From Ampullaceana balthica (taxonomy: Eukaryota; Mollusca; Gastropoda; Lymnaeidae), in contig CALYLW010000057.1 in NCBI GenBank assembly GCA_944989445.1, positions 1,162,984-1,226,983 of the forward strand: a stretch of 64,000 nt of DNA, read 5' to 3'. This document shows positions 11,851 through 22,764 of the stretch, in pieces; the stretch's first letter is position 1; each line of letters opens with the position of its first letter. The translations under genes and the position numbers were made by a program. The notes under the pieces were generated by a model. That model was not told the DNA's origin and did no database searches. It saw nothing but the letters and a program-made list of their open reading frames with translations.

Positions 11851-12636
11851 AAGACAGCACAAGCATTATTTTACCAATTTTATTTCTCTTACCCAACAAA
11901 ACACGAACCCCCACCCCCTAAAAATATGATTTAAAAAACTATTTTATTTATTTAACTTAATTCACTTTCTATTATTTTTTTTTGTTCTTTACGCACACAA
12001 ACACACACACAAGCACATACACACGCACGCACGGACACACGAGTCGAACACCCCACCCCCACCCCATCGTTCCAAGAGAAACGTAAACTGTGGGCTGGAG
12101 TTAAATCCTAGATATAAAGATTTGGAAGAATAAAGTTAAAGAAATATTCAAAGAATCCTATATCAACATGCGATAATTGTATTTTTCTCTGTCATCTCGT
12201 TCGCTAAATATCACACCGCTTTCACGCCATCATTTAGGAATTTCCCGATTTAAGCCATCATTGTGGAAAGAGCTGTCTGGTGCGTATGCAATAAAACTTC
12301 GACAAATATGTACAGTTTAGAATTCACCTACAGTGGCGACGATAAAAAATGATATTTATGATGCATCTGTAAGAATAATTCATGAGTTTAACTTTGTGTT
12401 ACGCGAGGACGACTTAGCTCCCTTTGTCCAGTGCTGACGTACTTCCCGTCACCGCCATTTAAAAGATCAAATTGTAATCAAGGGCCAAAGGTCAAACTGT
12501 CAGCTCCACCCCAACCTCCCCGCGAAAATAATGAAATCACTGACCCGTGTGAGTCACATAAGTCCTTGACTTAATACAACTCGAGTCACTCTAAGTTTCA
12601 AAAGAGAAGGTACATTTTTAATTCCTTTGTTTCTGA
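11851..12636. other. Unassigned AT-rich sequence
   Basis: It contains a short impure CA-rich run near 12000-12045. No gene or transposon end is recognised. Confidence 0.5.
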
Positions 12637-13470
12637 CCCAACAACATCTCAACAGGTACAAAAGTTAGGCTATTTGCTGATGATTGTATAATCTATAGAA
12701 CAATAAAATCAGAACAAGATAGCAACATTTTACAAAAAGACTTAGATGAATTGATAAAATGGGAAACTAACTGGAGTATGTCTTTCCATCCAGAAAAGTG
12801 TCAACTGTTAAGAGTAACAAAGAGAAAGAAACAAATAAATTCAAAATATTACATTCATGGAAAAGAACTGACCCAAACTAAAGATGCAAAATACTTAGGA
12901 GTCTTAATAAATGAGAAACTATCATGGAATCCCCATGTCAATGAAGTTATTAAAAAATCAAACAAAACCTTAGGCTTTATAAAAAGGAACTTTTACAAAT
13001 GTAATAGAGATATAAAACTAAAATGCTACCTCACTTTGGTGAGACCTGCACTAGAATATGCATCTTCTGTATGGGACCCATCCACCAAAGAAAACATTGA
13101 TAAACTAGAACAAATTCAAAAAAGAGCTGCCAGATTCATTACTGGAGAATATTCGAAACTGACAAGAGTAACACCATTAGTTAAATCATTAAACCTTGAA
13201 ACACTAGAGGATAGAAGAACCAAGAGCAAAGTAGTAATCATACATAAAGCAATTAATTCTAATTTAGAAATACAACACAAAGATAACTTAATACAACCCT
13301 CAGATAGACATAAGGATAAAAACACCTTTCTTATTCCGTATGCAAGAACAAACACATACAAGTTTTCCTTCTTCCCGTCCGGAATTCGGGCGTGGAATGG
13401 GTTGCCTGAAGAATCCAGGAAAACCAACACTTTATCAACATTTAAATCTCTAATAAAAATGCAGGACTAA
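12637..13470 (+). pseudogene. LINE family 1 reverse transcriptase, C-terminal part (5'-truncated)
   Basis: An uninterrupted frame of about 277 codons runs from just after a TGA at 12634 to a TAA at 13468. It begins PNNISTGTKVRLFADDCIIY, which contains the FADD version of the YXDD catalytic box of non-LTR reverse transcriptases. It continues through the thumb region (WSMSFHPEKCQLLRV, AKYLGVLINEKLSWNPH) and the C-terminal segment typical of jockey/CR1-type elements (YLTLVRPALEYASSVWDP, IQKRAARFITGEY, ARTNTYKFSFFPSGIRAWNG, LPEES). The endonuclease and most of the reverse transcriptase are missing through 5' truncation. The frame has no internal stop, so the insertion is fairly young. A start at the Met of MIKWETNWS (12751) would be artificial. 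The exact clade needs a phylogeny. Confidence 0.9.
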
Positions 13471-13546
13471 ACACAAACCATAGATAAGCGTAGGACGCAA
13501 TAATCTTCTGTATAGAAGGAGCGTCTGTAAACAGATAAGATAAGAC
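13471..13546 (+). mobile_element. LINE family 1 3' untranslated tail
   Basis: The 75 bp after the stop codon contain CGTAGGACGCAATAATCTTC and end in CAGATAAGATAAGA. The same tail recurs at 10267 (minus), at 59978 (minus, diverged) and as the SINE tail at 11821. It is the likely recognition signal for target-primed reverse transcription by this LINE family. Confidence 0.85.
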
Positions 13547-14434
13547 CCCATCCTTTCTTGATGGTAGCCAGAATCCTAAACATTATCATAATGCTAAAAA
13601 AAAACAACTTTTTAGATAACTTTTAACAGATCACAAGTCGATAAAACGTAGAATGTAACCAAATACACATAGGAAATATTGGCATTCAGTGGCGTATCAA
13701 AAGTCAGTTCCGCACATGGGCGTGCCCAATAATTTAGCAACCTCATTTTAACCTACCCCCCTCTACTCTTCAACTTTACGGTCACAGTCCTTTAATATAA
13801 TGACAAATATTCCCCCCTCACCCCCAGCCCCACGTTGAACCTCTACCCCACCCCCACCCCACCCCCACCCCACCCCACCCCCACCCCACCCCACCCCCAC
13901 CCCACCCCCACCCCACCGTTCCTTCTCATTTTCCAATAAGAGCATGCCAGGGTGCACTAAAAAAATGCTGATGTCTTTAAGACAGCATTTTCACGTAACG
14001 TTGCAGCTCACATTGAATTTTTGTGTATATATTTAAGGGCCAACCAAATTCATTTGTTAAATTTTCCGTCAAATAAAACAGTAAATGACCTCAGGTCAAG
14101 GTAAAGTCCTGCTTCCTTGACCCACTTTCCCTTGGACATCGGTCGAGAGAGAGTTTGCCCAAACTGAAAGACCGGATGTTCTATTTATAAATTTCCGCCA
14201 TTTAATGAGATTTACCCAAATGAGTGTCGGGATGGCCTGGGCTTAGATTTAAGCTGTTAAATGACGAACCTTATAATAAAAGGAAAACACTTCGAAGCAG
14301 CGAATATTTAATTGAAAAATATTTTAAAAGCGTTCCCAAGGTTTACACTATTTTTATAAAGCCTCCTCACAATACGTGCTGCTATTGAGGTATACGTTTA
14401 CAAATGCATTTACAAAAAAAAATCTGGTAAAAAT
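13547..14434. other. Unassigned sequence with a C-rich CCACCCC tract
   Basis: A low-complexity CCCCACCCCCA tract fills 13796-13917. The Gly/Trp/Val-rich frame on its minus strand is compositional. No gene is recognised. Confidence 0.6.
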
Positions 14435-14500
14435 GGTGGCCAAACCGCGGATCGCGAGTTGCATGCGACTCTTCTGTGACCGAATAGCGGCTCGCGAAAA
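14435..14500. mobile_element. hAT subterminal remnant
   Basis: CCAAACCGCGGATCGCGAGT, followed by TGCATGCGACTC, resembles the GGCTCGCGAGCC subterminal block of the hAT element at 62260-62829. It lies upstream of the hAT transposase fossil and may be the decayed end of the same element. Confidence 0.4.
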
Positions 14501-14775
14501 ATTTATGAAATTAAAACTTTTCGTTTGAAATATTTAATATGAATAATACTTGAACGTTTTTTTAAAAATGAACTAAACAAAGGGTTGAAAATAATTTGTG
14601 CTTGATTTAATGTTAAAAGTTGTAGGGCACGATAAGTTTCTGATTGGTTGTTGATGTAAACTGTTTCAATTCTGGTACTGTTTCTTGATTTTTTTGAAAA
14701 CGCATTTCGAGGCTTTGATCATTACTGTCTGTTCCAATAAAGTTACTAACGTATTATTTTATAGTTGAAATCAAA

Positions 14776-15363
14776 TATGGAAACAAATTGAAGAAAACGA
14801 AAATAAAATAATACGGAAAATAGAAGTTTTCTACCAGAATGGGAAGAGGACTTTGTATTTATCGATAAAGACTGTAAGCAAATTTTCCTCATTTTTCCAA
14901 ACACCGCTTGCAATTCACAAAGGTAGCAATTTTGGAACGACACTTTGAACAAAAACTTGAAGATTTTGCATCGCGGTATCCACTACAATGTGAATTTATA
15001 AAAAGCAAACTTGTTGAGTTAAAGTCTAGAATGTGTCAGCTACAGACAGCTGCTGTCAGCTACAGATAGCTACTGTCAGCTACAGATAGCTACTGTCAGC
15101 TACAGATAGCTGCTGTCAGCTACAGACAGCTGCTGTCAGCTACAGATAGCTGCTGTCAGCTACAGACAGCTGCAGTCAGCTACAGGCAGCTGCTGTCAGC
15201 TACAGACTTTCCGCTTACAGCCAATAAATGTAACGTCCACTGATGCGAGTTGCGTCATGGCTGTGATATTTTCTTGTGCTAAACGAGTTTATTCTGATGG
15301 GAACTTCATTGAGAAGCATATAGAGGAAGTAATTTCAATAGTAGATCCAAATAGTTTTTAGAC
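14776..15363 (+). pseudogene. hAT transposase N-terminus (ZBED5/GTF2IRD2-like), interrupted by a minisatellite
   Basis: Across shifting frames the + strand reads NTENRSFLPEWEEDFVFIDK, then LERHFEQKLEDFASRYPLQC with KSKLVELKSRM. After a 20-bp array it continues ASCVMAVIFSCAKRVYSDGN and FIEKHIEEVISIV. The order and spacing match the N-terminus of hAT transposases related to ZBED5 and GTF2IRD2: an NEEWEEDF start, a BED-type zinc finger with NLERHF, an ELKS stretch, then AS(Y/F)xVAYxLAK...(F)TDGEL(I)KE. The finger is dead, since the CLIC positions read FLIF. There are stops near the start and within the finger, and at least one frameshift. This is not a functional gene. The minus-strand frame over 14746-14952 is its shadow. 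Confidence 0.8.
15034..15205. repeat. 20-bp minisatellite inside the hAT fossil, about 8-9 copies
   Basis: The unit CAGCTACAGACAGCTGCTGT varies between GACAGC and GATAGC forms. It starts inside the transposase reading frame (CQLQTAA...) and the transposase match resumes after it, so the array expanded within the decayed coding sequence. Confidence 0.92.
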
Positions 15364-15410
15364 TTCGGTGACTGATAACACTAATCCCAACGTCACGCCA
15401 CACCACTGAG

Positions 15411-16412
15411 AGACGTATGTCAGACACTAACGCTAATACTGATGGGAAAAGGACGTATGTCAGACACTAACGCTAATACTGATGGGAAAAGGACGTATGT
15501 CAGACACTAAAGTTAATATTAATGGGAAAAGGACGTATGTCAGACACTAACGCTAATACTGATGGGAAAAGGACGTATGTCAGACACTAAAGTTAATATT
15601 AATGGGAAAAGGACGTATGTCAGACACTAACGCTAATACTGATGGGAAAAGGACGTATGTCAGACACTAACGCTAATACTGATGGGAAAAGGACGTATGT
15701 CAGACACTAAAGTTAATATTAATGGGAAAAGGACGTATGTCAGACACTAACGCTAATACTGATGGGGAAAGGACGTATGTCAGACACTAAAGTTAATATT
15801 AATGGGAAAAGGACGTATGTCAGACACTAACGCTAATACTGATGGGAAAAGGACGTATGTCAGACACTAACGCTAATACTGATGGGAAAAGGACGTATGT
15901 CAGACACTAACGCTAATACTGATGGGAAAAGGACGTATGTCAGACACTAAAGTTAATATTAATGGGAAAAGGACGTATGTCAGACACTAACGCTAATACT
16001 GATGGGAAAAGGACGTATGTCAGACACTAAAGTTAATATTAATGGGAAAAGGACGTATGTCAGACACTAACGCTAATACTGATGGGAAAAGGACGTATGT
16101 CAGACACTAACGCTAATACTGATGGGAAAAGGACGTATGTCAGACACTAAAGTTAATATTAATGGGAAAAGGACGTATGTCAGACACTAACGCTAATACT
16201 GATGGGAAAAGGACGTATGTCAGACACTAAAGTTAATATTAATGGGAAAAGGACGTATGTCAGACACTAACGCTAATACTGATGGGAAAAGGACGTATGT
16301 CAGACACTAACGCTAATACTGATGGGAAAAGGACGTATGTCAGACACTAACGCTAATACTGATGGGAAAAGGACGTATGACAGACACTAAAGTTAATATT
16401 GATGGGAAAAGG
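15411..16412. repeat. 40-bp satellite with higher-order AABAB structure, 25 copies
   Basis: All units share GGACGTATGTCAGACACTAA. Type A continues CGCTAATACTGATGGGAAAA and type B continues AGTTAATATTAATGGGAAAA. The order of the 25 units is AABAB AABAB A AABAB AABAB AAAB. The last B is a hybrid that ends GATGGGAAAA. This gives a 200-bp higher-order unit. Confidence 0.97.
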
Positions 16413-16637
16413 ACTTTTTTCATTGCGAGTGGGGCTGTGATCCATAGTGCTACAGTGCGGCTCTAATTTATTTTATTTTTTTATTTTTTTAATGACTTTC
16501 AGTTACTGCTGATTTGGCAATCCCTAAATTAAAATCTATTAATGTGGTGTTATACTAACAATACTGTGTACCAATTGTAGAAACGTCTTCCTAATATCCC
16601 TGTCAGGACCAACAATCTTATGCCCCATTTCTCTCTC
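16413..16637. other. Unassigned spacer between arrays
   Basis: No gene or element is recognised. Confidence 0.5.
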
Positions 16638-17250
16638 ATGACCACAATCCTGTATACAATATCTCCCTATGACCACACTCTGTATACCATATCTCCCCAA
16701 TGACCACACTCGTGTATACCATATCTCCCCAATGACCACACTCTTGTATACCATAATATCTCCCCAATGACCACACTCGTGTATACCATATCTTCCAATG
16801 ACCACACTCTTGTATACCATATCTCCCCAATGACCACACTCTTGTATACCATATCTCCCCAATGACCACACTCTTGTATACCATATCTCCCCAATGACCA
16901 CCCTCTTGTATACCATATCTCCCCAATGACCACCCTCTTGTATACCATATCTCCCCAATGACCACACTCTTGTATACCATATCTCCCCAATGGCCACCCT
17001 CTTGTATACCATATCTCCCAATGACCACACTCTTGTATACCATATCTCCCCAATGACCACCCTCTTGTATACCATATCTCCCCAATGACCACACTCTTGT
17101 ATACCATATCTCCCCAATGGCCACCCTCTTGTATACCATATCTCCCCAATGACCACACTCTTGTATACCATAATATCTCCCCAATGACCACACTCTTGTA
17201 TACCATATCTCCCCAATGACCACACTCTTGTATATTATATCTCCCCATGC
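16638..17250. repeat. 32-bp minisatellite, about 19 copies
   Basis: The unit is TGACCACACTCTTGTATACC plus ATATCTCCCCAA. Variants include CCACCCTC for CCACACTC, occasional loss of one C, and a 3-bp ATA insertion in two units. Three overlapping minus-strand frames are open because the unit lacks stops in that direction. They encode the same repeated peptides in different phases and are not genes. Confidence 0.96.
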
Positions 17251-17808
17251 CCACCATCCGGTGCCTCTTGTCCCTCCCATTAACCACAAATACTGCGCCA
17301 TATATCCCTCACATTAACCAAGTCACATGAATCCGCTTATGACCCGTTTAGCGGACATTTAATCATCGTTTACCGAGGACACGGGCGAGGGCCCGCCACC
17401 CTCGTGACCAACAAGATTGAATAAAAATCTCATTGTTTTTGCATTAGACGGGAAAACAGTGTTCAACGCGGGACCTCATCAAAGTCGCACGACCACCACC
17501 CACAGCCACACAACCTCAACACTCACGCACACACAAATCGACACAGGAGATTTTAAAAAGAAAAAAGTCTGAAAAATAGGAAAAATCCATTTGTCGAAAA
17601 CCATCTCTGATAATTCCTGCATCAGGGACAGTAACTCTCACTGCCTATTTCCCTAAAGATAGAAGTTCAACCACTTTTGTATGAACTCTAAATCTGATCA
17701 CGTGATTTTTAAAAAAAATATTGTATATTTTCCATAGGTCATTACTGTTGGTTTTCTAAAATTGATTTTTAGACTTTGAATCTCAGATAAGCAGCAAGTT
17801 ATAAATAT
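17251..17808. other. Unassigned AT-rich sequence
   Basis: No gene is seen between the 32-bp array and the Helitron end at 17809. Confidence 0.5.
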
Positions 17809-18653
17809 ACTAGGTGCAAGTACCCGTCTTTTTCCAGGGTTTAAAATAAGGTTTTCTGTAGAAGCGTACAAAACTTTTTATTTGATGCAGTAAAATGGTA
17901 CATTTATCTTAAAGCAATGTGATAGACAACATTTTTGACAGTTCCAGATGGAGTGTGTACAAAAAGAAATTTACTCTTTGCCCACTCTGGAGCAGGCCAC
18001 ATACAACTGCCCATGAGAAAAACATGGTGTCTGCAAGTCTATACCAGCAATCCCAAGAGACTGGGCCTGTGACTTGTTGATTGTCATGGCAAAGCTTCGA
18101 GGGAATGGACATTAGAAGTTCAGTGCCAGTAATTTAATATAGGCTCTTAATCCAGATATTTTCTCATTATCTAACGCTTCAACTAATTTTTATATAGCTA
18201 ATATATGGAAAAAATGACATTAAGCCCCCCCCCCGGCATATTCAGTGCAAGATGTCAATTTCAAAAACCTGTTCATTATAATTCAGTTTCATCATGGATA
18301 TATTTCTCAAGAACGTTAAAAAGTAAATGGAAAACGATACCTTAAACATATATGAAAAAAAAGACATTTGGGGCCCCGGGCCCTGAAGAAATTAACATTA
18401 AAATTTCATTGCCCTTAAGTATTTTAATATGGGCTACCAAGTTTTTGTATACAAAGTTTGGTTAAGATCCATTCACTTACTCAGTAGCTAACGCATAAAC
18501 TAATTTTTATATAGCTCTTACCTGTTTAAGGAATCTTCTACATATAATTATGTGTACGTGTACCAAATTTCTCGTTATTTTGTTGTCTGGATCTTGAGTT
18601 ATAAGGGAACAGAAAAACAGACAGACAACAAATGCGTCTTATATGTATAGAGA
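17809..18653 (-). mobile_element. Helitron, deletion derivative (minus strand)
   Basis: On the minus strand the element starts TCTCTATACATATAAGACGC near 18653 and ends in CTAGT at 17813-17809, preceded by GACGGGTACTTGCAC. Helitrons begin with TC and end in CTRR followed by T. It keeps the last part of the helicase (17909-18112). Its 5' half (around 18170-18530) carries the AGCTATATAAAAATTAGTTT and GGGCCCCGGGG modules also found in the element at 31567-33014, which ties the two to one family. The 3' hairpin is weak. Confidence 0.75.
17909..18112 (-). pseudogene. Helitron Pif1-type helicase, C-terminal fragment
   Basis: The minus strand reads [20 protein letters not shown], then [19 protein letters not shown] in one frame. 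A stop follows, and the terminal HTPSGTVKNVVYHIAL is in another frame. INKSQGQSL and QLYVA(C/L)SRV are the last conserved motifs (V and VI) of the superfamily 1 Pif1-like helicase domain of Helitron Rep-Hel proteins, and VKNVVY near the end is also typical. The Gly of KSQGQ is Ala here. Rep and the helicase Walker motifs are absent. The annotated-looking frame starting with Met at 18112 is only partly in the true phase. It is the one direct proof in this window of an autonomous Helitron lineage. Confidence 0.85.
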
Positions 18654-18743
18654 ATTGGAATGGAGGTTGACAAATTTTATTTTTGTTTTGAAGTCTTTTA
18701 CTTTTGGTGGTAACGGTTAATATTTTACGGAAACTTAAATCCA

Positions 18744-18914
18744 TGTCTGAAAAAGTCTGGTGGGCCGGGTTTAACAGTTCAACCGAGTTCGACCTACAGG
18801 TCTGAGAATGTCTTGTGGGCCGGGTTTAACAGTAGGGCTGGCTGAGTTAAACCTACAGGACTGAGAATGTCTTGTGGGCCGGGTTTAACAGTTGGGCTGA
18901 CTGAGTTAAACCTT
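18744..18914. repeat. About 60-bp tandem repeat, 3 copies
   Basis: Three units contain GTGGGCCGGGTTTAACAGT and GAGTTAAACCTACAG. The first unit is shorter and diverged. Confidence 0.85.
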
Positions 18915-20128
18915 TTAGCGCGACTCCCCCCCCCCACCTCCCCCCACAACCCGAACTCAGAAAAATAAATCAACCAAGTTGACCCAAGGGGGTGAGAAAA
19001 AATTAGTTTGCTACATTTCGGCCTCGTTATGGAAATAAGATATCGGTCAGTGATCCAAAGATTCGGCGAACGGGGTCAGTACCTGACCTAATAAAAAAAA
19101 CAATAAGTGGGGGGGTGTGGGGTGGGGGGAGGGAGGAGGGGGGTCGACAATCGGTTATTAGCAAAGAATTATAGCGGGGAAAAACATTGGCAGTGAATGA
19201 CACGAGATGAAAGGTCGTCGAAACTTTAGATTGGAGATTTTCTTTCTAAGTACATTGGCACGGGGTGCTGTCAATAGTCAGAAGACTTGACCATATCGGT
19301 CAGTTAACTGTGTTCCATAGCGCCTGCTCCTCCTGTGAACATGAGTTGACATCCTCGGCTCAGTGTCTCATCATACAGACCTATTTAGGAATTCTCAAAA
19401 CGCATTGCGTCTGGAGTAACTGAACGGAAATATTTTTTTTTCTAAAGAATATAAAAGGAAAATTATTTGAAGATTCGTCGAAATTTAATTCGAATCCTCC
19501 GTCTACGTGGTGTGGGCGTTAAGACCTCTGATCAGTGTTTTCCTCGCACAATGCATTTTTACAGAAAACTGCGTATTATTTACTAATTTTTAACGCAGTC
19601 CTTGATCGAAAATCTATTTTCTTTTTAAAATAACAGTCTAAAAAACGTTTTGAACTTTTAATCCCAGAAAAAAAAATTCGCTATTTAATGGTAGGTAACT
19701 TGGTCCCAGAAAATATGAAGGGACACAGGGGAAGATAACTTAATAACATTTGCAATCATGTGACACAAGGGAGAACTAGATCCACAGATCGTTAACAGCA
19801 CAAACTCGTCACCCAACAACTGTACCGGCTATATACCAGGGAGAAATAAAACATTAACCAAACAGTGTACCAGCCAAACCTACTGTACTCGCTAATTAAC
19901 TCTCCGGACGAACATCCCATCATTGCACTGGGACCGACATTTGTGGAAAAACTGCACTCGTCACGACCGCACACAGGTGCCTTTAAGCCCTCGAGAGCTC
20001 CTCGTCGGCCAGTTAACGAACCCTGGAAGAGCTGCATTTTTTGCAGTTTTATCACGACACGAAAACGTGATTCAGAGGTGAAGGGGTTGAAGACAATAAA
20101 GGAGTGGGTGGGGGACGGGTTACTGGCA
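18915..20128. other. Unassigned sequence
   Basis: G-rich and C-rich runs occur near 18927-18955 and 19109-19145. The two overlapping open frames near 19792-20236 run in opposite directions and match nothing I recognise. The + strand frame runs into the next array, so it is not convincing. Confidence 0.5.
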
Positions 20129-20393
20129 TTTCCCTTCAAATTCCCCATTGTCTTGTCGGGTGACATTTCCATTCACTTTCCTATTGTCTTGTCGGGTGAC
20201 AATTCCATTCAATATCCCCATTATCTTGTTTGGTGACATTTCCATTCAATATCCCCATTGTCTTGTCGGGTGACAATTCCATTCAATATCCCCATTGTCT
20301 TGTCGGGTGACATTTCCCTTCAATTTCCCCATTGTCTTGTCGGTTGACATTAAAATTTCCTTTCAATTCCCCATTGTCTTGTCGGGTGACATT
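20129..20393. repeat. About 36-bp minisatellite, 7 copies
   Basis: The unit is CATTGTCTTGTCGGGTGACA plus TTTCCATTCAATATCC, with small length changes. Confidence 0.92.
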
Positions 20394-21248
20394 TCTCGCT
20401 AAAAACAATTTTACCGGACTAACTAATCCTCACCGAGTGTCATTACCCAACAGTTTGAGGAGCACTGGGATTAGAACTTTAAATTGCAAATGAATATTTC
20501 AAAACCCTAGTGGCCAACATATGTTTTTCTTTTTAATCTCACAGCGTCACTACAGCTAATGATTTTTTTCTTCTTTTAATAATTAAAGAAATACAAATAG
20601 TTGAGGGTTGCGTAACAAATAAAAACTCTTTTATTATAAAACTTCTTGCTGTTCAGTCACCCAGCAAAACCCAATGCGTGACACCCTATACTCGAGTAGA
20701 AACGGAAGCCACAGTCTGAAAACTACTAAAAATAATTTTGAAACTCGTCGAGTCCTCGGATGATGTCATATCAATTAAAGGCTAAGACCCCGAGCCGAGG
20801 TGTCTTAAAACGTCATAGTTTGGCTTGTGCACATCTCGCCCAGGTCTCGCGGTGCTGCCACTTCCCGAGCGTGCGTGGTAATCTCCTGCAGCGACCAACA
20901 CTCCGTCGGTGACAGGTTTTGTCGGTGTGACTACCTGCCGGTGACGAAGTTGCTGCTAAAAGTCAAACCCTGGGACTTGCGGTCTTTTGATCGTGGCGTC
21001 GTCACGTCCACGGGACGTCTGTTTGTGGTGACGTGGCACTCACCTCTAAGCTCGACACAAAGTAATAAATAAGTATAATTAGAAATGAAACCATTCATCA
21101 GGTCGTCGGGCGCTAATGACGTATACAATGGACAGGTAGCAATGACATTCGACCCACCGTTAATGGTGGGGAAAGAGGGGGGGACTTTTTACGTGGTTGT
21201 GAATTAGGGGGCGGGGCGAAAAAGCATTTCTATCCAAAATTTTAGTTA
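20394..21248. other. Unassigned sequence with one solo hAT-like end
   Basis: AGTTTGAGGAGCACTG at 20451-20466 resembles the 3' end of the hAT-like element at 54291-55193 (AGTTTGAGAAGCACTG). No partner was found. The open frames at 20827-21128 are opposite-strand shadows of each other with no known motif. Confidence 0.4.
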
Positions 21249-21395
21249 TCCCTAACCCTAACCCTGATCCTAATCTTTAGCCTAATCCTAACCCTATTCC
21301 TAATCATTAGCCTAAATCTGTTCCTAATCTTTAGCCTAACCCTATCCTTATTCGTAATCCTCAGCCTAACCTTAAGCCTAATCATAAATTCCTAG
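21249..21395. repeat. Degenerate telomere-like CCTAA repeat
   Basis: The run starts TAACCCTAACCCTGATCC and drifts through CCTAATC, TTTAGCCTAA and similar words. It resembles a decayed (CCCTAA)n tract, the animal telomere repeat, with a longer irregular period of about 25-40 bp from CCTAATC(T/A)TTAGCC words. Confidence 0.7.
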
Positions 21396-21740
21396 CTTAG
21401 CTACGTGAAGTGTCCAATACTCCGATAAAAATCTCGATGTTATTCTATGAAATCCACACTGTGCTGTTCAAATGTTCACAACTATAATGTAAAGAAACTT
21501 GAATGGAATGACGGAATACTGAGCCATGAGCATGACCTCACTGAATGTCAGACGAGTGGAGCTTCCTTCAAATGATCATCCGGCGATTGAACCAAGAGTT
21601 TCAGCCAAAAAATGTATTTGTATTTTATATCATTCAAAGCGAGGAATGAGCCATTCATAAAACAACTTACCACCACTACCCACCCCCCATCCACACCCAC
21701 CCACACCCCCACACCCCCCCCCCGCCAACACATACGTGTC

Positions 21741-21930
21741 CGGGGCCGGTCTTAGCAATTGCGGGGCCTTATGCGGCTTAGTATGCGAAACCGATTGCGC
21801 GTGGTCCTGTCTGGGTAGGGATATGAAATTATTTGTAATAGGGATAATAAGCGAAAATTAAGATAGGCTTGGCCTGTAAAAGTGCGGGGCCCACTGCGGC
21901 ATAGGTTGCAGTGGCCTAGGACCGGCCCTG
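21741..21930. mobile_element. hAT-like MITE, 190 bp
   Basis: The left end CGGGGCCGGTCTTAG and the right end CTAGGACCGGCCCTG are inverted repeats (consensus CAGGGCCGGTCCTAG). The flanking octamers are TACGTGTC and TACATATC, identical at six positions, and the two differences are G/A transitions. An 8-bp target duplication and a CAGG-type terminus fit the hAT superfamily. It has no coding capacity. Confidence 0.72.
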
Positions 21931-22244
21931 TACATATCGGTACTGTTCAATGCCCTGGCACCAGGACTAACGCTCTGTCTCATATCTCCATTCTTCCAGT
22001 GACCCTCATGAAGTCCAAGCACGACCAGGCCTTAATCATCTCCCGCCATATTCGTTAGTTATGGGAATACTCTCTTTAGTCCAGGAGTTCTCACACAATC
22101 AGCCTTAAGACACCCCAATAATATACAGTGTCCAGTTTGCCGTTGGCCCGAGGTACTCGGGCGATTTTCTTGACACGAGCCGACGGAGGCAAACCTCTCG
22201 GACCCCTTCAATAAATGCTGAAACAAAACACTGTACACCTCAAT
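21931..22244. other. Unassigned spacer
   Basis: No gene is recognised between the MITE and the 21-bp array. Confidence 0.5.
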
Positions 22245-22520
22245 ACACCAGTCCTCGGGGTGTAGCCACCGGTCCTCGGGGTGTTGCCACCGGTCCTCGG
22301 GGTGTAGCCACCGGTCCTCGGGGTGTTGCCACCGGTCCTCGGGGTGTTGCCACCGGTCCTCGGGGTGTTGCCACTGGTCCTCGGGGTGTTGCCACCGGTC
22401 CTCGGGGTGTTGCCACCAGTCCTCGGGGTGTTGCTACCGGTACGGTACTCGGGGGTGTTGCCACCGGTCCTAGCGGTGTTGGCACCGGTCCTCGGAATTG
22501 ATCCACCGGTCCTCGCGGTC
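22245..22520. repeat. 21-bp minisatellite, about 13 copies
   Basis: The unit CCACCGGTCCTCGGGGTGTTG has several substitutions in the last copies. Because 21 is a multiple of three, several frames stay open (for example PRTGGNT on the minus strand and VLPPVLG on the plus strand). None has independent support as a gene. Confidence 0.95.
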
Positions 22521-22764
22521 CTTGTCATTGCACACGTATCGGAAGCCCTCAATAACCGCCCCACCCCTCCCTGACTCCCTGCACACCCAAACATTATTTG
22601 TGCTATAAATATTATTTATTACGAGGATTGGCAACCCCTTTCGCACCCTACTAAGTACGCCACTGCATGCTTTAGTGTTGAAAGGTTGAGAAATTTAACG
22701 ATAAGAAAGCCATCTCTAGCCGCTGTTTGTAACAATAGTAAGGCACTGAGATGAAAATTTAACA

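Noticed and set aside
13116..13430. Minus-strand frame of 104 codons
   Set aside because: It is the antisense shadow of the LINE family 1 reverse transcriptase.
16539..17301. Three overlapping minus-strand frames of 206-228 codons
   Set aside because: All three read the same 32-bp satellite in different phase; no non-repetitive coding sequence supports any of them.
22208..22594. Glycosylation-like PRTGGNT repeat protein
   Set aside because: It is one of several open phases of the 21-bp array, and the overlapping frames have equal claim.
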